Source: Helicobacter sp.
Lineage (GTDB): Bacteria; Campylobacterota; Campylobacteria; Campylobacterales; Helicobacteraceae
Length of the DNA stretch: 19,671 bases
NCBI RefSeq assembly: GCF_022511165.1
Contig: NZ_JAFLSB010000028.1
Span: 1 to 19,671, forward strand
Direction of reading: 5' to 3'
Below the pieces are notes generated by a model. It worked only from the letters and a program-made list of their open reading frames with translations, ran no database searches and had not been told where the DNA came from. This document shows positions 8,650-17,398 of this stretch, piece by piece; position 1 is the stretch's first letter; each line of letters opens with the position of its first letter. The position numbers and the translations under genes are program-made.

Positions 8650-9360
8650 GTGATTTTTGATCATACTCTTATCGCACTTTATGAATCTATGCCCTTTGGG
8701 GCAAGTTTTTGCGCTGGGATTCTTACTTTTCTAAGCCCTTGCATTGCACCTCTTATCCCCCCGTATATCTCATATATTTCTGGTGTTGAGATTCAAAATT
8801 TAGAGCAAAAACAAGGCTTTTATAAATGGCGCATTATCTATACTGCCTTGTTATTTATTGTTGGATTTTCACTTGTTTTTATTATATTCGCGCTATTTGC
8901 TTCATCAATACTAGGTGCATTTTTTGCACATTCTTTAGTGCGCTATATTGCTGGAGGCATCATCATCCTTTTTGGAATCCACTTTTTATTTCCCCTCAAA
9001 CTTGCTTTTTTATACAAAAATCTTCAGCTTAATCTCAATCACACGCGTTTTGGCTTCCTCTCGCCCTTTATTCTTGGCATAGGTTTTAGTATTGGCTGGA
9101 GTCCGTGCATAGGTCCCATTCTCGCCTCGATTCTTACTCTTTCACTCTCTCAACCAACACACGCGTTTTGGCTTATGCTATGCTATTGTGGAGGGCTTGG
9201 TATAAGCTTTTTGCTCGTAGCTATTTTTGTGCAAAAAGCATTAGGGCTTTTAAAAAAGCTTACACCATTTTTGCGACTTGTAGAAGTCATTTCTGGCTTG
9301 CTCCTTATGCTCATTGGTGTGCTTATTATCACACACAAAACAGATTTTTTGTTGTTCTAA
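8650..9360 (+). CDS. ccdA: CcdA-family thiol/disulfide transmembrane reductase (cytochrome c biogenesis)
   Basis: This 236-residue inner-membrane protein has about six predicted helices. CcdA/DsbD-beta proteins pass electrons from cytoplasmic thioredoxin across the membrane to reduce periplasmic disulfides, including those of apocytochrome c. The two redox cysteines sit in the classic settings LSPCIAP (C31, first helix) and WSPCIGP (C153, fourth helix). The length matches the small CcdA form, without the extra domains of DsbD. The GTG start at 8650 has AAAGGA 5 bases upstream. It leads the long plus-strand cluster, and the next gene begins 9 bases after its stop. I recall a cytochrome c biogenesis protein at the same place in H. 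pylori (HP0265). Confidence 0.92.
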   Translation: MIFDHTLIALYESMPFGASFCAGILTFLSPCIAPLIPPYISYISGVEIQNLEQKQGFYKWRIIYTALLFIVGFSLVFIIFALFASSILGAFFAHSLVRYIAGGIIILFGIHFLFPLKLAFLYKNLQLNLNHTRFGFLSPFILGIGFSIGWSPCIGPILASILTLSLSQPTHAFWLMLCYCGGLGISFLLVAIFVQKALGLLKKLTPFLRLVEVISGLLLMLIGVLIITHKTDFLLF

Positions 9361-9369
9361 GGAGAATCT

Positions 9370-10605
9370 ATGCTTTTTAAAAATGCAACACTTTGTGATT
9401 ATCAAGGTATAAAAGAAGGAGATTTACGCACAGAAAATGGTATTATTACAGCCATTGGCTCACTCACGCCACTTCCTAATGAAGAAATATTTGATGTGGG
9501 AGGCAAGCTCCTCTTTCCTGCAATGATTGATCTTAATGTTGCTCCCAAAAGCCTTTCCCTGTCGGTAAAAAACCTCCTCACGCTAAGCGAAAAAGCCCTT
9601 AAAGGCGGTGTAGGAAGTATTTTGCTCTATCCTTACACAAATCCCACTTGCAGCGAAAATGGTAGTATTGAGCTTATAAAAAGCCTCAACGCTCAATCCC
9701 CTATTCATCTTCTACCTGCTATTAATCCCTTGAATGCAGAGGGAAAGCTAAGTGATATTAGCACTTTACACAATAGCGGTGGGTGGGCAATTTTTGCGCG
9801 AAGTGATACAAATGCTCACACCCTTATGCGCATTGCTCAATATGCACAAATGCTTGAGATTCCACTTATATGCCTCTGCCAAGATGATTCTTTAAGCGAT
9901 GGCGTAATGAATGAGGGACTTTTAAGTGCATCTTTGGGACTACCTGCAATCCCTTCATATAGCCAAACAAAAGAAGTGGCTAAAATCGCTGAAATGCTCT
10001 GCTCTTTGCCCATAAAGGTTATTTTTGATACACTCGTGTATCCACGCAGTTTTGAGATATTACGCATCTTTAAAGAACATTTATCTCCCATAAAAGCAAG
10101 TTTTTTTACCCAAACTTCAATTCATCATCTTATCCTTGATGAAAGCCTATGTGAAAACTACAATACTGCCGCTAAAATCAATCCTCCTCTTGTAGATAAA
10201 CATTCACAAGAGCAACTTCTAAATCTTGTGCAAAAAAGTAAAGTTGATTTGCTCACAAGCTTACAATGTGCAGATTTTAAATCTAAAAAAGATCAGGTGT
10301 TTGAATTAGCAAGCTTTGGTATAGATGAGCTTGAAAACTATTTTTCACTGCTCTATACTTTTTTACACAAGCAGTATCAAATCCCGCTTCCACTTATTTC
10401 GCGCCTTACAAGCTATACTCCCGCACAGATTTTAAATCTCAATAAAGGCGCATTACAAGAGGGCAAAATTGCAGAAATTTGCATTGCAGATACGCAAACG
10501 CAATATATTCGCAATGATACATTCTCACCCTATCATCAACATCATCTTTATGGTAGAATCGAAGCCTTTTTAAGCAATGAAATACTTTACACTCCACATC
10601 AATAA
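9370..10605 (+). CDS. Dihydroorotase-like protein, probably catalytically inactive
   Basis: This 411-residue amidohydrolase-fold protein is of the PyrC type. The family pattern is recognisable in the N-terminal beta sandwich (ENGIITAIG), in HHLILDESL with NPPL shortly after it, and in the C-terminal NLNKGALQEGKIAEICIAD. The metal-binding residues are missing. The expected D-x-H-x-H reads DLNVA (54-58), and the DHAP segment carrying catalytic Asp aligns with LQCA (298-301). It is therefore likely a structural or regulatory PyrC', like the non-catalytic dihydroorotases that assemble with aspartate carbamoyltransferase in some bacteria. I recall the equivalent H. pylori gene (HP0266) as annotated pyrC. 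The ATG has AAGGAG 5 bases upstream, and the mscS gene starts 10 bases after its stop. Confidence 0.85.
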   Translation: MLFKNATLCDYQGIKEGDLRTENGIITAIGSLTPLPNEEIFDVGGKLLFPAMIDLNVAPKSLSLSVKNLLTLSEKALKGGVGSILLYPYTNPTCSENGSIELIKSLNAQSPIHLLPAINPLNAEGKLSDISTLHNSGGWAIFARSDTNAHTLMRIAQYAQMLEIPLICLCQDDSLSDGVMNEGLLSASLGLPAIPSYSQTKEVAKIAEMLCSLPIKVIFDTLVYPRSFEILRIFKEHLSPIKASFFTQTSIHHLILDESLCENYNTAAKINPPLVDKHSQEQLLNLVQKSKVDLLTSLQCADFKSKKDQVFELASFGIDELENYFSLLYTFLHKQYQIPLPLISRLTSYTPAQILNLNKGALQEGKIAEICIADTQTQYIRNDTFSPYHQHHLYGRIEAFLSNEILYTPHQ

Positions 10606-10615
10606 GGAAAAATAA

Positions 10616-11425
10616 ATGCAAGAATTGTTTATGGACTATCTCCCACAAATCAAAGAATTAAGTATTGGGCTTTTAAAGGCTGTGATAATTTTCATCGTGG
10701 GCTATTATGTCTCAAGATTCATAAAAAATAGAGTGCGTGAAACAATCGCAAAAAGAGATGAAATTCTTGCAAAATTTATCTCGCAAGTGATTTTTGTCCT
10801 CTCTCTTGTGGTAATGATTATTGCAGCACTTGGCACAATGGGTGTGCAGACAAACTCTATTATTGCTGTGCTTGGCACCGCAGGTGTAGCTATCGCACTA
10901 GGTTTGAAAGATTCACTCTCTTCTGTGGCAAGTGGTATCATACTCATTGTTTTACGCCCTTTTAAAAAAGGAGATTTAATCGAAGTAGGTAGCCTCGTAG
11001 GAAGTGTGGAAAGCATTAATCTTTTTACAACAAATCTACGCCTTAATGACGGAAAATTTGCCATTATCCCTAATAGCACTATGGCAACAGCAAATATTAT
11101 TAACACCACCTATAACGAGCAGCGGCGCATTGAACTCATCATTGGTGTGGGATACCAAAGCGATATAGAATCTGTGAAGCAAATCATCACCGATGTGCTT
11201 AAATCTACGCCTGAAGTCGATATGAATCACTCCTATTTTATTGGTTTAACCGAACTTGGGGCGAGTTCTTTAAACTTCACACTCCGCTTTTGGATAAAAC
11301 TTGAATATGGCATTATTGATTCACAAAGCAAGGTATTAGAGGGTATCAAAAAAAGCCTTGATGAGCACGGCATTGAGATTCCATATAATAAACTTGATGT
11401 CAATATTACAAAGGCAATGGCATAA
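10616..11425 (+). CDS. mscS: Small-conductance mechanosensitive channel, MscS family
   Basis: This 269-residue inner-membrane channel opens under membrane tension to release solutes on osmotic downshock. Three N-terminal hydrophobic helices are visible at about 12-35, 55-75 and 80-112. The pore helix has the Gly/Ala-rich pattern GTAGVAIALGLKDSLSSVAS. It is followed by the beta domain (FKKGDLIEVGSLVGSVESIN, about 117-136), with PNSTM in the usual place, and the alpha/beta C-terminal vestibule. It is slightly shorter than E. coli MscS (286). AAGGA precedes the ATG. The stop TAA shares one base with the ATG of the following amidohydrolase, indicating translational coupling. Confidence 0.93.
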   Translation: MQELFMDYLPQIKELSIGLLKAVIIFIVGYYVSRFIKNRVRETIAKRDEILAKFISQVIFVLSLVVMIIAALGTMGVQTNSIIAVLGTAGVAIALGLKDSLSSVASGIILIVLRPFKKGDLIEVGSLVGSVESINLFTTNLRLNDGKFAIIPNSTMATANIINTTYNEQRRIELIIGVGYQSDIESVKQIITDVLKSTPEVDMNHSYFIGLTELGASSLNFTLRFWIKLEYGIIDSQSKVLEGIKKSLDEHGIEIPYNKLDVNITKAMA

Positions 11426-12696
11426 TGCAAATCTTTGGTGCAGAATTAGTATTTATATGCAATGAGGACTTTTCTATCCTTCATAATGGTGGCATTGCCT
11501 TTGAAGAAGGCAAAGATGAGATTATAAAGGTTGGCGATTATAAGGAGCTTTGTTCCCTCTATCCTAATGCAAAAATGCACTTTTATCCCCATTTTGTGCT
11601 TTTACCAGCACTCATTAATGCCCATATCCATTTTGAATTTGGCGCACATTTAGCGCAATTTTGTTATGGAGATTTTGGTGCGTGGCTTGATAGTCTGATG
11701 CGCAACAGAGATGAAGTATTTACACTTATGCAAAATCTCCAAACCTTATTTCAAGAAGGTATTCAAGAGCAGCTTGAATCTGGAGTGGGGAGCGTAGGTG
11801 CAGTGAGCAGCTATGGCAGTGATATGCACGCGCTTGCAAAAAGCCCCCTACGTGTAGTATATTTTAATGAAGCCATAGGAAGCAATCCAAGCGCAATTGA
11901 TTTTCTCTACAATAATATACTAGAACGTTTAGAAGAAGCAAAATCGCTTGCTTCTTGCACTTTTACTCCAGCTCTTGCTTTACATTCGCCATATTCCCTC
12001 CACCCCATAATGGCACAAAAACTTGTAGCACTTGCCGCACAAGAGCATTTGCCCCTTTCTACACATTTTTTAGAATCTACTTATGAAAGAGAGTGGCTCA
12101 CACAAAATAGTGGATATTTCAAAGATTTTTTTCATAAATTTATGAAAGTTGAAAACCCTAAAAGTTTTTATACCCCTCAAAGCTTCCTAGATATGCTTAC
12201 TCCTTTGCAAAATAATGCCCTCTCGCTTACGCATTGTTTGCAAATTACTCAAGAAGAAGTAGAGAAGATAAAATCACTTCAAGCTTCTATTATCACTTGT
12301 CCTCGTAGCAATCGCCTTTTAAATAATGCTTTTTTCTCACGAAAACTTTTAGTGGATTCTCATATTCCTTTGGCTATTGGCACAGATGGTAAAAGCTCAA
12401 ATCATAATGTGAATCTCCTTGATGAATTGCGCACTGCACTCTATGGCTATGAAAAAGAAGAGATTATGGAGCTTGCAAAAAGCCTTTTATTAAGCGCCAC
12501 ATTGTATGGAGCAAAAGCTTTAGGGCTTAATAATGGCTCATTATGCGAGGGCAAAAATGTAGATTTTGCCCTTTTTAGTTTTACTCAACCTCTCTATGAT
12601 TCCAAACACGCTCACCCCGATCAATCGCCCTTGCAGTTTATCCTCCACGCGACAAAACCTACAAAACTTTTTATCAGCGCAAAGGCAGTGCTATGA
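11425..12696 (+). CDS. Metal-dependent amidohydrolase, aminofutalosine deaminase-like
   Basis: This 423-residue enzyme belongs to the cytosine/adenosine deaminase branch of the amidohydrolases. The metal-site residues are intact: H67 and H69 in NAHIHFE, H214 with E217 in STHFLES, H270 in LTHCLQ, and D321 in IGTDGKSSNHNVNLLDEL. Proteins of this type in Campylobacterota (I recall HP0267) are annotated chlorohydrolase or 6-amino-6-deoxyfutalosine deaminase of menaquinone synthesis. Since Helicobacter MTAN can cleave aminodeoxyfutalosine directly, the substrate is less certain than the chemistry. It overlaps mscS by 1 base and the phosphatase gene by 4 bases (ATGA), so it is translated in a coupled series. 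Confidence 0.85.
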   Translation: MQIFGAELVFICNEDFSILHNGGIAFEEGKDEIIKVGDYKELCSLYPNAKMHFYPHFVLLPALINAHIHFEFGAHLAQFCYGDFGAWLDSLMRNRDEVFTLMQNLQTLFQEGIQEQLESGVGSVGAVSSYGSDMHALAKSPLRVVYFNEAIGSNPSAIDFLYNNILERLEEAKSLASCTFTPALALHSPYSLHPIMAQKLVALAAQEHLPLSTHFLESTYEREWLTQNSGYFKDFFHKFMKVENPKSFYTPQSFLDMLTPLQNNALSLTHCLQITQEEVEKIKSLQASIITCPRSNRLLNNAFFSRKLLVDSHIPLAIGTDGKSSNHNVNLLDELRTALYGYEKEEIMELAKSLLLSATLYGAKALGLNNGSLCEGKNVDFALFSFTQPLYDSKHAHPDQSPLQFILHATKPTKLFISAKAVL

Positions 12697-13199
12697 AAGA
12701 GAAAAAACCTCAAAGCATACTCTTTGTGTGCTTAGGCAATATTTGCCGCTCACCCTTAGCAGAGGGAATAGCAAAGCATTTAATAAAAAAACATAATCTC
12801 AAACTTAAGCTTGATTCTGCAGGGACGAGTGGGTGGCATATTGATGAGCCACCCTGTGCGGGTTCGCGCAATGTAGCTAAAGCGCACGGATTTAGCATTG
12901 ATAATCTAAGAGGGAGGCGTGTGAGTGTATATGCTGATGATAGCTTTGATCTCATCATTGCGCTTGATAGGCAAAATTATGCAGATTTACTTGCACTTGG
13001 CTTTGAAAAAACAAAGGTAAAAAAACTTGGTGATTTTGGGCTTAATGGCGCAGATATACCTGACCCTTATACTTACAAAGATGCACAGAGCTTTGAGAAA
13101 ATCTATCAAATGCTTGAGCTTTGCGTCTCCAACCTACTCTCTATACATTATCCTATGATAAAATCCACACAAGATTCTCAAGATACCCACAAAGGATAA
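12693..13199 (+). CDS. Low-molecular-weight protein tyrosine phosphatase
   Basis: This 168-residue cytoplasmic phosphatase has its CX5R(S) P-loop near the N-terminus in VCLGNICRSP (nucleophile C13, R19). The general-acid aspartate lies in DPYTYKD (D124). It is slightly longer than the usual 150-160 residues because of a polar C-terminal tail. The family dephosphorylates phosphotyrosine proteins and in some bacteria controls polysaccharide export, but no such genes lie nearby. The ATG overlaps the stop of the preceding amidohydrolase (ATGA), and the next gene starts 3 bases after its stop. Confidence 0.93.
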   Translation: MKEKKPQSILFVCLGNICRSPLAEGIAKHLIKKHNLKLKLDSAGTSGWHIDEPPCAGSRNVAKAHGFSIDNLRGRRVSVYADDSFDLIIALDRQNYADLLALGFEKTKVKKLGDFGLNGADIPDPYTYKDAQSFEKIYQMLELCVSNLLSIHYPMIKSTQDSQDTHKG

Positions 13200-13202
13200 A
13201 AA

Positions 13203-13580
13203 ATGATAACGCTTTATGGCATTAAAACTTGCGGTAGCGTGAGAAAAGCAATCGCGCTTTTAGAAAAACATAGCATTCCTTTTAATTTTGTTGATCTTAA
13301 AACCCATAGCCTTAATAACGCACTTATTACCTCGTGGATAGAAAAAAAAGGCATTAAAATCGTGCTTAATACCAAAGGCACAACTTATAAAAATCTCAAA
13401 AAAGAGGGCGTTATTGTAGATTCTACCTTAGAAACTTTGTCTAAGCAAATAGCCTTATTGACACAATATCCCTTGCTGCTTAAACGTCCCATTATTACCT
13501 ATGAAAATGAGCTTATTATCGGCTATGATGAGGCGCGTATTATCGCGCTTGTGCAAAGCTATCAAAATCATAAATTTTAA
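13203..13580 (+). CDS. ArsC/Spx/YffB-family thioredoxin-fold protein
   Basis: This 125-residue protein of the arsenate reductase-like superfamily begins LYGIKTCGSVRKAIALLE. A single N-terminal cysteine (C10) is followed by GSV, so the CxxC redox pair of Spx is absent. The C-terminal part has LLKRPIITYENELIIGYDE, the conserved RPI segment of this fold. It may be a glutathione- or thiol-dependent reductase or a protein of unknown role, because true arsenate reductases need extra cysteines or arginines that cannot be confirmed here. AAGGA stands 6 bases before the ATG, between the phosphatase and the NlpC/P60 gene. Confidence 0.85.
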   Translation: MITLYGIKTCGSVRKAIALLEKHSIPFNFVDLKTHSLNNALITSWIEKKGIKIVLNTKGTTYKNLKKEGVIVDSTLETLSKQIALLTQYPLLLKRPIITYENELIIGYDEARIIALVQSYQNHKF

Positions 13581-13588
13581 GAGAAAAA

Positions 13589-14944
13589 ATGAGATATTTT
13601 TACCAAAGCTATCTTTTTGTGTGTGCGTTACTCTTTGCTGCCTGTGCCACTGCGCCAAATTCTCTACAAATGATTGAAAGTGAAAATGTAAAGGATTTGC
13701 GAATCCTGCCCCAAGATGCACTTATTTATCTCACCAAAGAAGACAAAAAAGCAAGTAAAGAAAGCACAAAAAACATAGAAAAACTTAAAAAAGACTATTT
13801 GACAAAATATTTTTCACCTTGGAATGAAAAGCCAAATCGCAACAAAAAGACTATTTTTTGGGTAAAACCCTCACTCCTTAATTCACCCGGCTATGGCGAA
13901 CATCGACAAAAAAATTCAAAAAAATATACCAAAAAGATTTTAGATTCTATGCAGATAAAATCTTACCCAAGCCTTGCGCAAAAGGCGATTGTTACCACCA
14001 CTACCGCTGTGCGCGCTGTGCCAACAAATAAGCCAAGATTTAATACCGCCGATGGTTATCCTTTTGATAGATGGCAAAATTCGCTTATTTTTGCTCTTAC
14101 TCCTGTGCTTATTACACATACAAGCAAAGATAAGGCGTGGGTGCATATCCAATCTGGCTTTGTGTATGGCTGGGTAGAAGCTCAACATATCGCCACGCTC
14201 ACTGCCGAACAAGTAAAAGAGATAGAATCTTATAAAAACTATGTAACGCCTATTAGAGATGATATTGATATTGTAGATTCTCATAAACATTTTGTTATGC
14301 GAGGGCGCATAGGGCAGATTTTTGCCCTCAAGGAGACAAGGGGGAATGAATTTGCACTCATTAATTATGTGAGAATGCCTGATGGTAGCGCAAAAAAAGA
14401 GATGATGTATGCACCTAAAAATGCTTTTGCTACTTTTCCTCTTGCACTCAAAGCAGAATCTATCGCAAAGACTATTAATGCAATGCTTGGGCAGAGATAT
14501 GGTTGGGGTGGGTATTTAGAAAATCGCGATTGCTCGGCTTTTATCCGCGATATTTTTGCTCAATACGCCTTGCATTTACCACGTAATTCCAAAGCACAAG
14601 CATTTTATGGTAAGAATCAAATTGATTTAAAACAATTTGATAATAAAGAAAAAGAAGCATTTATTATCGAAAACGCAACGCCTTATCAAACGATTTTGTG
14701 GTTAGAGGGTCATATTACACTCTATATTGGCACATACAAAGGAAAAGCTATCATAGCTCATAGTGCGTGGAGTGTAACCACAGGTGAGAAGTATGAGCAT
14801 ATGCTCGGCGGGGTTGTAATTACTACGCTTTATGTGGGAAGTGAGCGCAATAGTACATCTGCCAAATCCCCCTTGCTTATTGATAAGATTCAAGCAATGA
14901 GCAATCTCTCCTATCTTGCAGCACGCATAAAAGAAGCAAAATGA
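13589..14944 (+). CDS. SH3-domain NlpC/P60 lipoprotein, putative peptidoglycan endopeptidase
   Basis: This 451-residue envelope protein starts with a lipoprotein-like signal (hydrophobic core, then LLFAAC with C19 as the likely lipidated residue). An N-terminal helical region and two bacterial SH3-like segments follow (about 120-200 and 235-290). The NlpC/P60 domain begins near 300 with RYGWGG. The catalytic triad candidates are C315 (NRDCSAF), H375 (GHITLYIG) and H391 (IIAHSAW). The expected reaction is cleavage of the D-Glu/meso-DAP bond in stem peptides. The domain order resembles the YgiM/DUF-SH3 type of gamma-glutamyl endopeptidases. It starts 8 bases after the ArsC-like stop and overlaps znuA by 4 bases. 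Confidence 0.9.
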   Translation: MRYFYQSYLFVCALLFAACATAPNSLQMIESENVKDLRILPQDALIYLTKEDKKASKESTKNIEKLKKDYLTKYFSPWNEKPNRNKKTIFWVKPSLLNSPGYGEHRQKNSKKYTKKILDSMQIKSYPSLAQKAIVTTTTAVRAVPTNKPRFNTADGYPFDRWQNSLIFALTPVLITHTSKDKAWVHIQSGFVYGWVEAQHIATLTAEQVKEIESYKNYVTPIRDDIDIVDSHKHFVMRGRIGQIFALKETRGNEFALINYVRMPDGSAKKEMMYAPKNAFATFPLALKAESIAKTINAMLGQRYGWGGYLENRDCSAFIRDIFAQYALHLPRNSKAQAFYGKNQIDLKQFDNKEKEAFIIENATPYQTILWLEGHITLYIGTYKGKAIIAHSAWSVTTGEKYEHMLGGVVITTLYVGSERNSTSAKSPLLIDKIQAMSNLSYLAARIKEAK

Positions 14945-15858
14945 AAGCTTTTTTATGTGTATGCTTGTGCATAATAGGTATGTATGCTAAGAATCTATCC
15001 TCTACCTCTGCATTGCTCCCAACTAAAATACTTGTGAGTGTATTGCCTCAAAAGGAGATGATTGAATACATTGGTGGCAAATATGTAGAAGTAGAAGTGC
15101 TTGTGCCTAGAGGTAAATCACCCGAAATTTATGAGCCAAATATTGCACAAATGAGACATATTGAGGATTCTCGTGTTTTTTTTGGTGTGGGTATGCCCTT
15201 TGAATCTGCGTGGCTTAAACGCATTAAGCATATTAATCCCTCACTTGTATATTATAATCTCACAGATGAGATTTTCTTACAATCAAATTCAAACATACAA
15301 CCACAACCCAAACAACAAGAACACGACCATAATCCGCATATTTGGCTCTCTCCAAAAGCCTCTCTTGCTCAAATTGCATTTATTACACAAAAATTAAGCG
15401 AGATTCACAAAGAACAATCATCTTTTTTTGCTCAAAATGCCGCACTTTTAAAGGCTAAGATTGAGGCGATTCAAAAACATACCGCGCGTATTTTTGCCTT
15501 AGAAAAATCCCAAAAAAACTTTGTTACTTACCACCCTGCACTTACCTATTGGGGCGCGGAATTTCATCTCAAAGAATTGAGCCTTGAACATAATGGCAAG
15601 GAGCTTAAAGGCAGAGAATTAAGCACATTAATGGCAGAAATAAAAAATCAAAAAATACAAGCCATTTTTATTCAACCAGAATTTGCAAAATCACGTGTGG
15701 AAATGCTTGCTAGAGAATTAGGACTAAAGATTATTGAACTTGATGTTTTGCGCCAAGATTGGCTTTTATCCTTGCAAGATATAGCCTGTCAAATTGCATT
15801 TTCACTCTCACAACCTGAAAGCACAAAATGTGTGCAAGAATATTTTAAGGACAAGTGA
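14941..15858 (+). CDS. znuA: Zinc ABC transporter, periplasmic binding protein
   Basis: This 305-residue cluster A-I metal-binding protein delivers Zn2+ to the ZnuBC permease. An N-terminal signal peptide (about 1-16, ending MYA) is followed by ILVSVLPQKEMIEYIGG. A short His-rich loop (EHDHNPH, 127-133) precedes the binding-site His in NPHIWLSP (H133). A second His is H198 in FVTYHPALTYW, and the acid is D268 in IIELDVL. The usual first His (PHxYEP) is E62 here, in SPEIYEP. Manganese or another metal remains possible, but the His-rich loop favours zinc. The ATG overlaps the stop of the lipoprotein gene (ATGA). The znuA-znuC-znuB order and overlaps mark an operon. Confidence 0.92.
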   Translation: MKAFLCVCLCIIGMYAKNLSSTSALLPTKILVSVLPQKEMIEYIGGKYVEVEVLVPRGKSPEIYEPNIAQMRHIEDSRVFFGVGMPFESAWLKRIKHINPSLVYYNLTDEIFLQSNSNIQPQPKQQEHDHNPHIWLSPKASLAQIAFITQKLSEIHKEQSSFFAQNAALLKAKIEAIQKHTARIFALEKSQKNFVTYHPALTYWGAEFHLKELSLEHNGKELKGRELSTLMAEIKNQKIQAIFIQPEFAKSRVEMLARELGLKIIELDVLRQDWLLSLQDIACQIAFSLSQPESTKCVQEYFKDK

Positions 15859-16586
15859 TGTCTAAACTTATAGAAATTAAAGACTTATCTTTTGCCTATG
15901 AAAAACCCAATGTGCTAGAAAATATCTCTTTTTGTGTGAAAGAAAATGATTTTTGGGCAATCATTGGTCCTAATGGCGGGGGCAAAACAACTTTTATAAA
16001 GCTTATATTGGGGCTTTTAAAACCTCAAAGTGGGCATATTCATTTTGCGCAAAATATAAGCGTAAAGCATATTGGCTATGTGCCACAGATTACAAGCACA
16101 AATATAGATTTTCCCATTTGCGTATATGATGTGATTATAATGGGGTTGCTTCAGCCTAGAATCTATGGCTTTAAACCCCCAAAAAATAAAGAAATAGAGC
16201 ATTTAATGGAGAAGCTTCATATTGCTCATCTTGCCAAAAAGCCTCTCTATGCCCTATCTGGTGGAGAGCGACAAAAAGTTTTTATCGCTCGAGCCCTTAT
16301 AAATAAACCTAAGCTCCTTATCCTTGATGAACCAACCGCAAATGTTGATGTCAAAGCACAAGATGAGATTTATCAACTCCTCTCAAAGCTTAATGAAAAC
16401 CTTGCTATTCTTGTTGTAAGCCACGATCTTTCTGTTACACTTGGCTATGCAAAAGAGGTGCTATATATCAACAAATATGCTTTTATCCATCAAATTCCAA
16501 AACTCGAGCTTAATTTAAAAGAGCATATTTGTGAGGTAGATATTCTTAATTTCTTTGCCAAAGCTATGCAGGGGGAGGGGAAATAA
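15858..16586 (+). CDS. znuC: Zinc ABC transporter, ATP-binding subunit
   Basis: This 242-residue ATPase couples ATP hydrolysis to zinc uptake with ZnuB. Walker A is GPNGGGKTT (37-45), the signature is LSGGERQKV, Walker B is LLILDEPTANVD, and the switch His lies in VVSHDLSV. The ATG at 15858 is chosen over a GTG three bases earlier because AAGGA lies 7 bases upstream, and its first base is the last base of the znuA stop (TGATG). The stop shares one base with the znuB ATG. The length is typical of the FecCD/Znu-type ATPases. Confidence 0.95.
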   Translation: MSKLIEIKDLSFAYEKPNVLENISFCVKENDFWAIIGPNGGGKTTFIKLILGLLKPQSGHIHFAQNISVKHIGYVPQITSTNIDFPICVYDVIIMGLLQPRIYGFKPPKNKEIEHLMEKLHIAHLAKKPLYALSGGERQKVFIARALINKPKLLILDEPTANVDVKAQDEIYQLLSKLNENLAILVVSHDLSVTLGYAKEVLYINKYAFIHQIPKLELNLKEHICEVDILNFFAKAMQGEGK

Positions 16587-17398
16587 TGGGTGATTTATTC
16601 TCATATCAATTCGTGTGGATAGCACTCATAGTATCATTTTTAGTAAGTATTTGCAGTGGTATTATTGGTTCGATAATTGTAACAAATAAAAGTGTTTTTG
16701 TTGCTGGAGGTGTGGCTCATAGCGCATTTGGTGGGGTAGGCTTGGCACTTTTTTGCGGATTTAGCACTATGTTTGGAGCTATGCTTTTTAGTGTGATTAT
16801 GGCACTCTTTCTTGCCTATGCGTTTTTATATCAAAGACAAAGGCTAGATGCGTATGTAGGGGCGAGTTGGGCTCTTGGTATGGCAATTGGTGTTATTCTT
16901 ATTGATTTAAGCCCGGGCTACAATAATGATATTTCAAGCTATCTTTTTGGCTCGATTCTTGCCGTGAGCTTTGATGAAATAATTATTATGGCAATTTTTG
17001 ATGTGATTATCATAGGATTTGTGTTTGCTTATTACTATGAGATTCTAAGTTTATTTTATGATAGTGAGTTTTGTGCGCTTAAGGGTATGAATATCAATCT
17101 TTGGACAGCTCTTATTTTTGTGCTTATTGCTGTTGGAGTGGTAATCTCAATGAGTGTTGCGGGGCTTATTTTAGTTCTAGCTATCCTTTCAATCCCTGCA
17201 TACATAGCCAATCTTTTCTCGCATTCATTACGTTCTATGATGTGCATCTCTTGGCTCATCTCACTCATTTTTATGTGGGGAGGATTTTTTGTTGCCTATT
17301 GGTGTAATATCAGCATTGGAGCGTGTATAGTCGTGCTACTCACATTTGCTATGTTTGTGGCTATTCTTATTCATAAATACACAAGGAGGATTGTATGA
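16586..17398 (+). CDS. znuB: Zinc ABC transporter, membrane permease subunit
   Basis: This 270-residue ABC-3 family permease forms the zinc channel. About eight hydrophobic helices are spread across the whole length. Family features include the early GIIGSIIVTNKSVFVAGGVAHSAFGGVG-type segment (about 26-53), whose GGVAHSAFGGVG portion is the typical cytoplasmic loop, and SVAGLILVLAILSIPA late in the protein. The ATG shares a base with the znuC stop, and the gene ends in a 4-base overlap (ATGA) with the next small gene, so coupling continues past the transporter. Confidence 0.94.
   Translation: MGDLFSYQFVWIALIVSFLVSICSGIIGSIIVTNKSVFVAGGVAHSAFGGVGLALFCGFSTMFGAMLFSVIMALFLAYAFLYQRQRLDAYVGASWALGMAIGVILIDLSPGYNNDISSYLFGSILAVSFDEIIIMAIFDVIIIGFVFAYYYEILSLFYDSEFCALKGMNINLWTALIFVLIAVGVVISMSVAGLILVLAILSIPAYIANLFSHSLRSMMCISWLISLIFMWGGFFVAYWCNISIGACIVVLLTFAMFVAILIHKYTRRIV

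Noticed and set aside
13940..14290. 116-codon minus-strand frame inside the NlpC/P60 gene
   Set aside because: It is a shadow of a gene with clear catalytic motifs and shows no recognisable domain.
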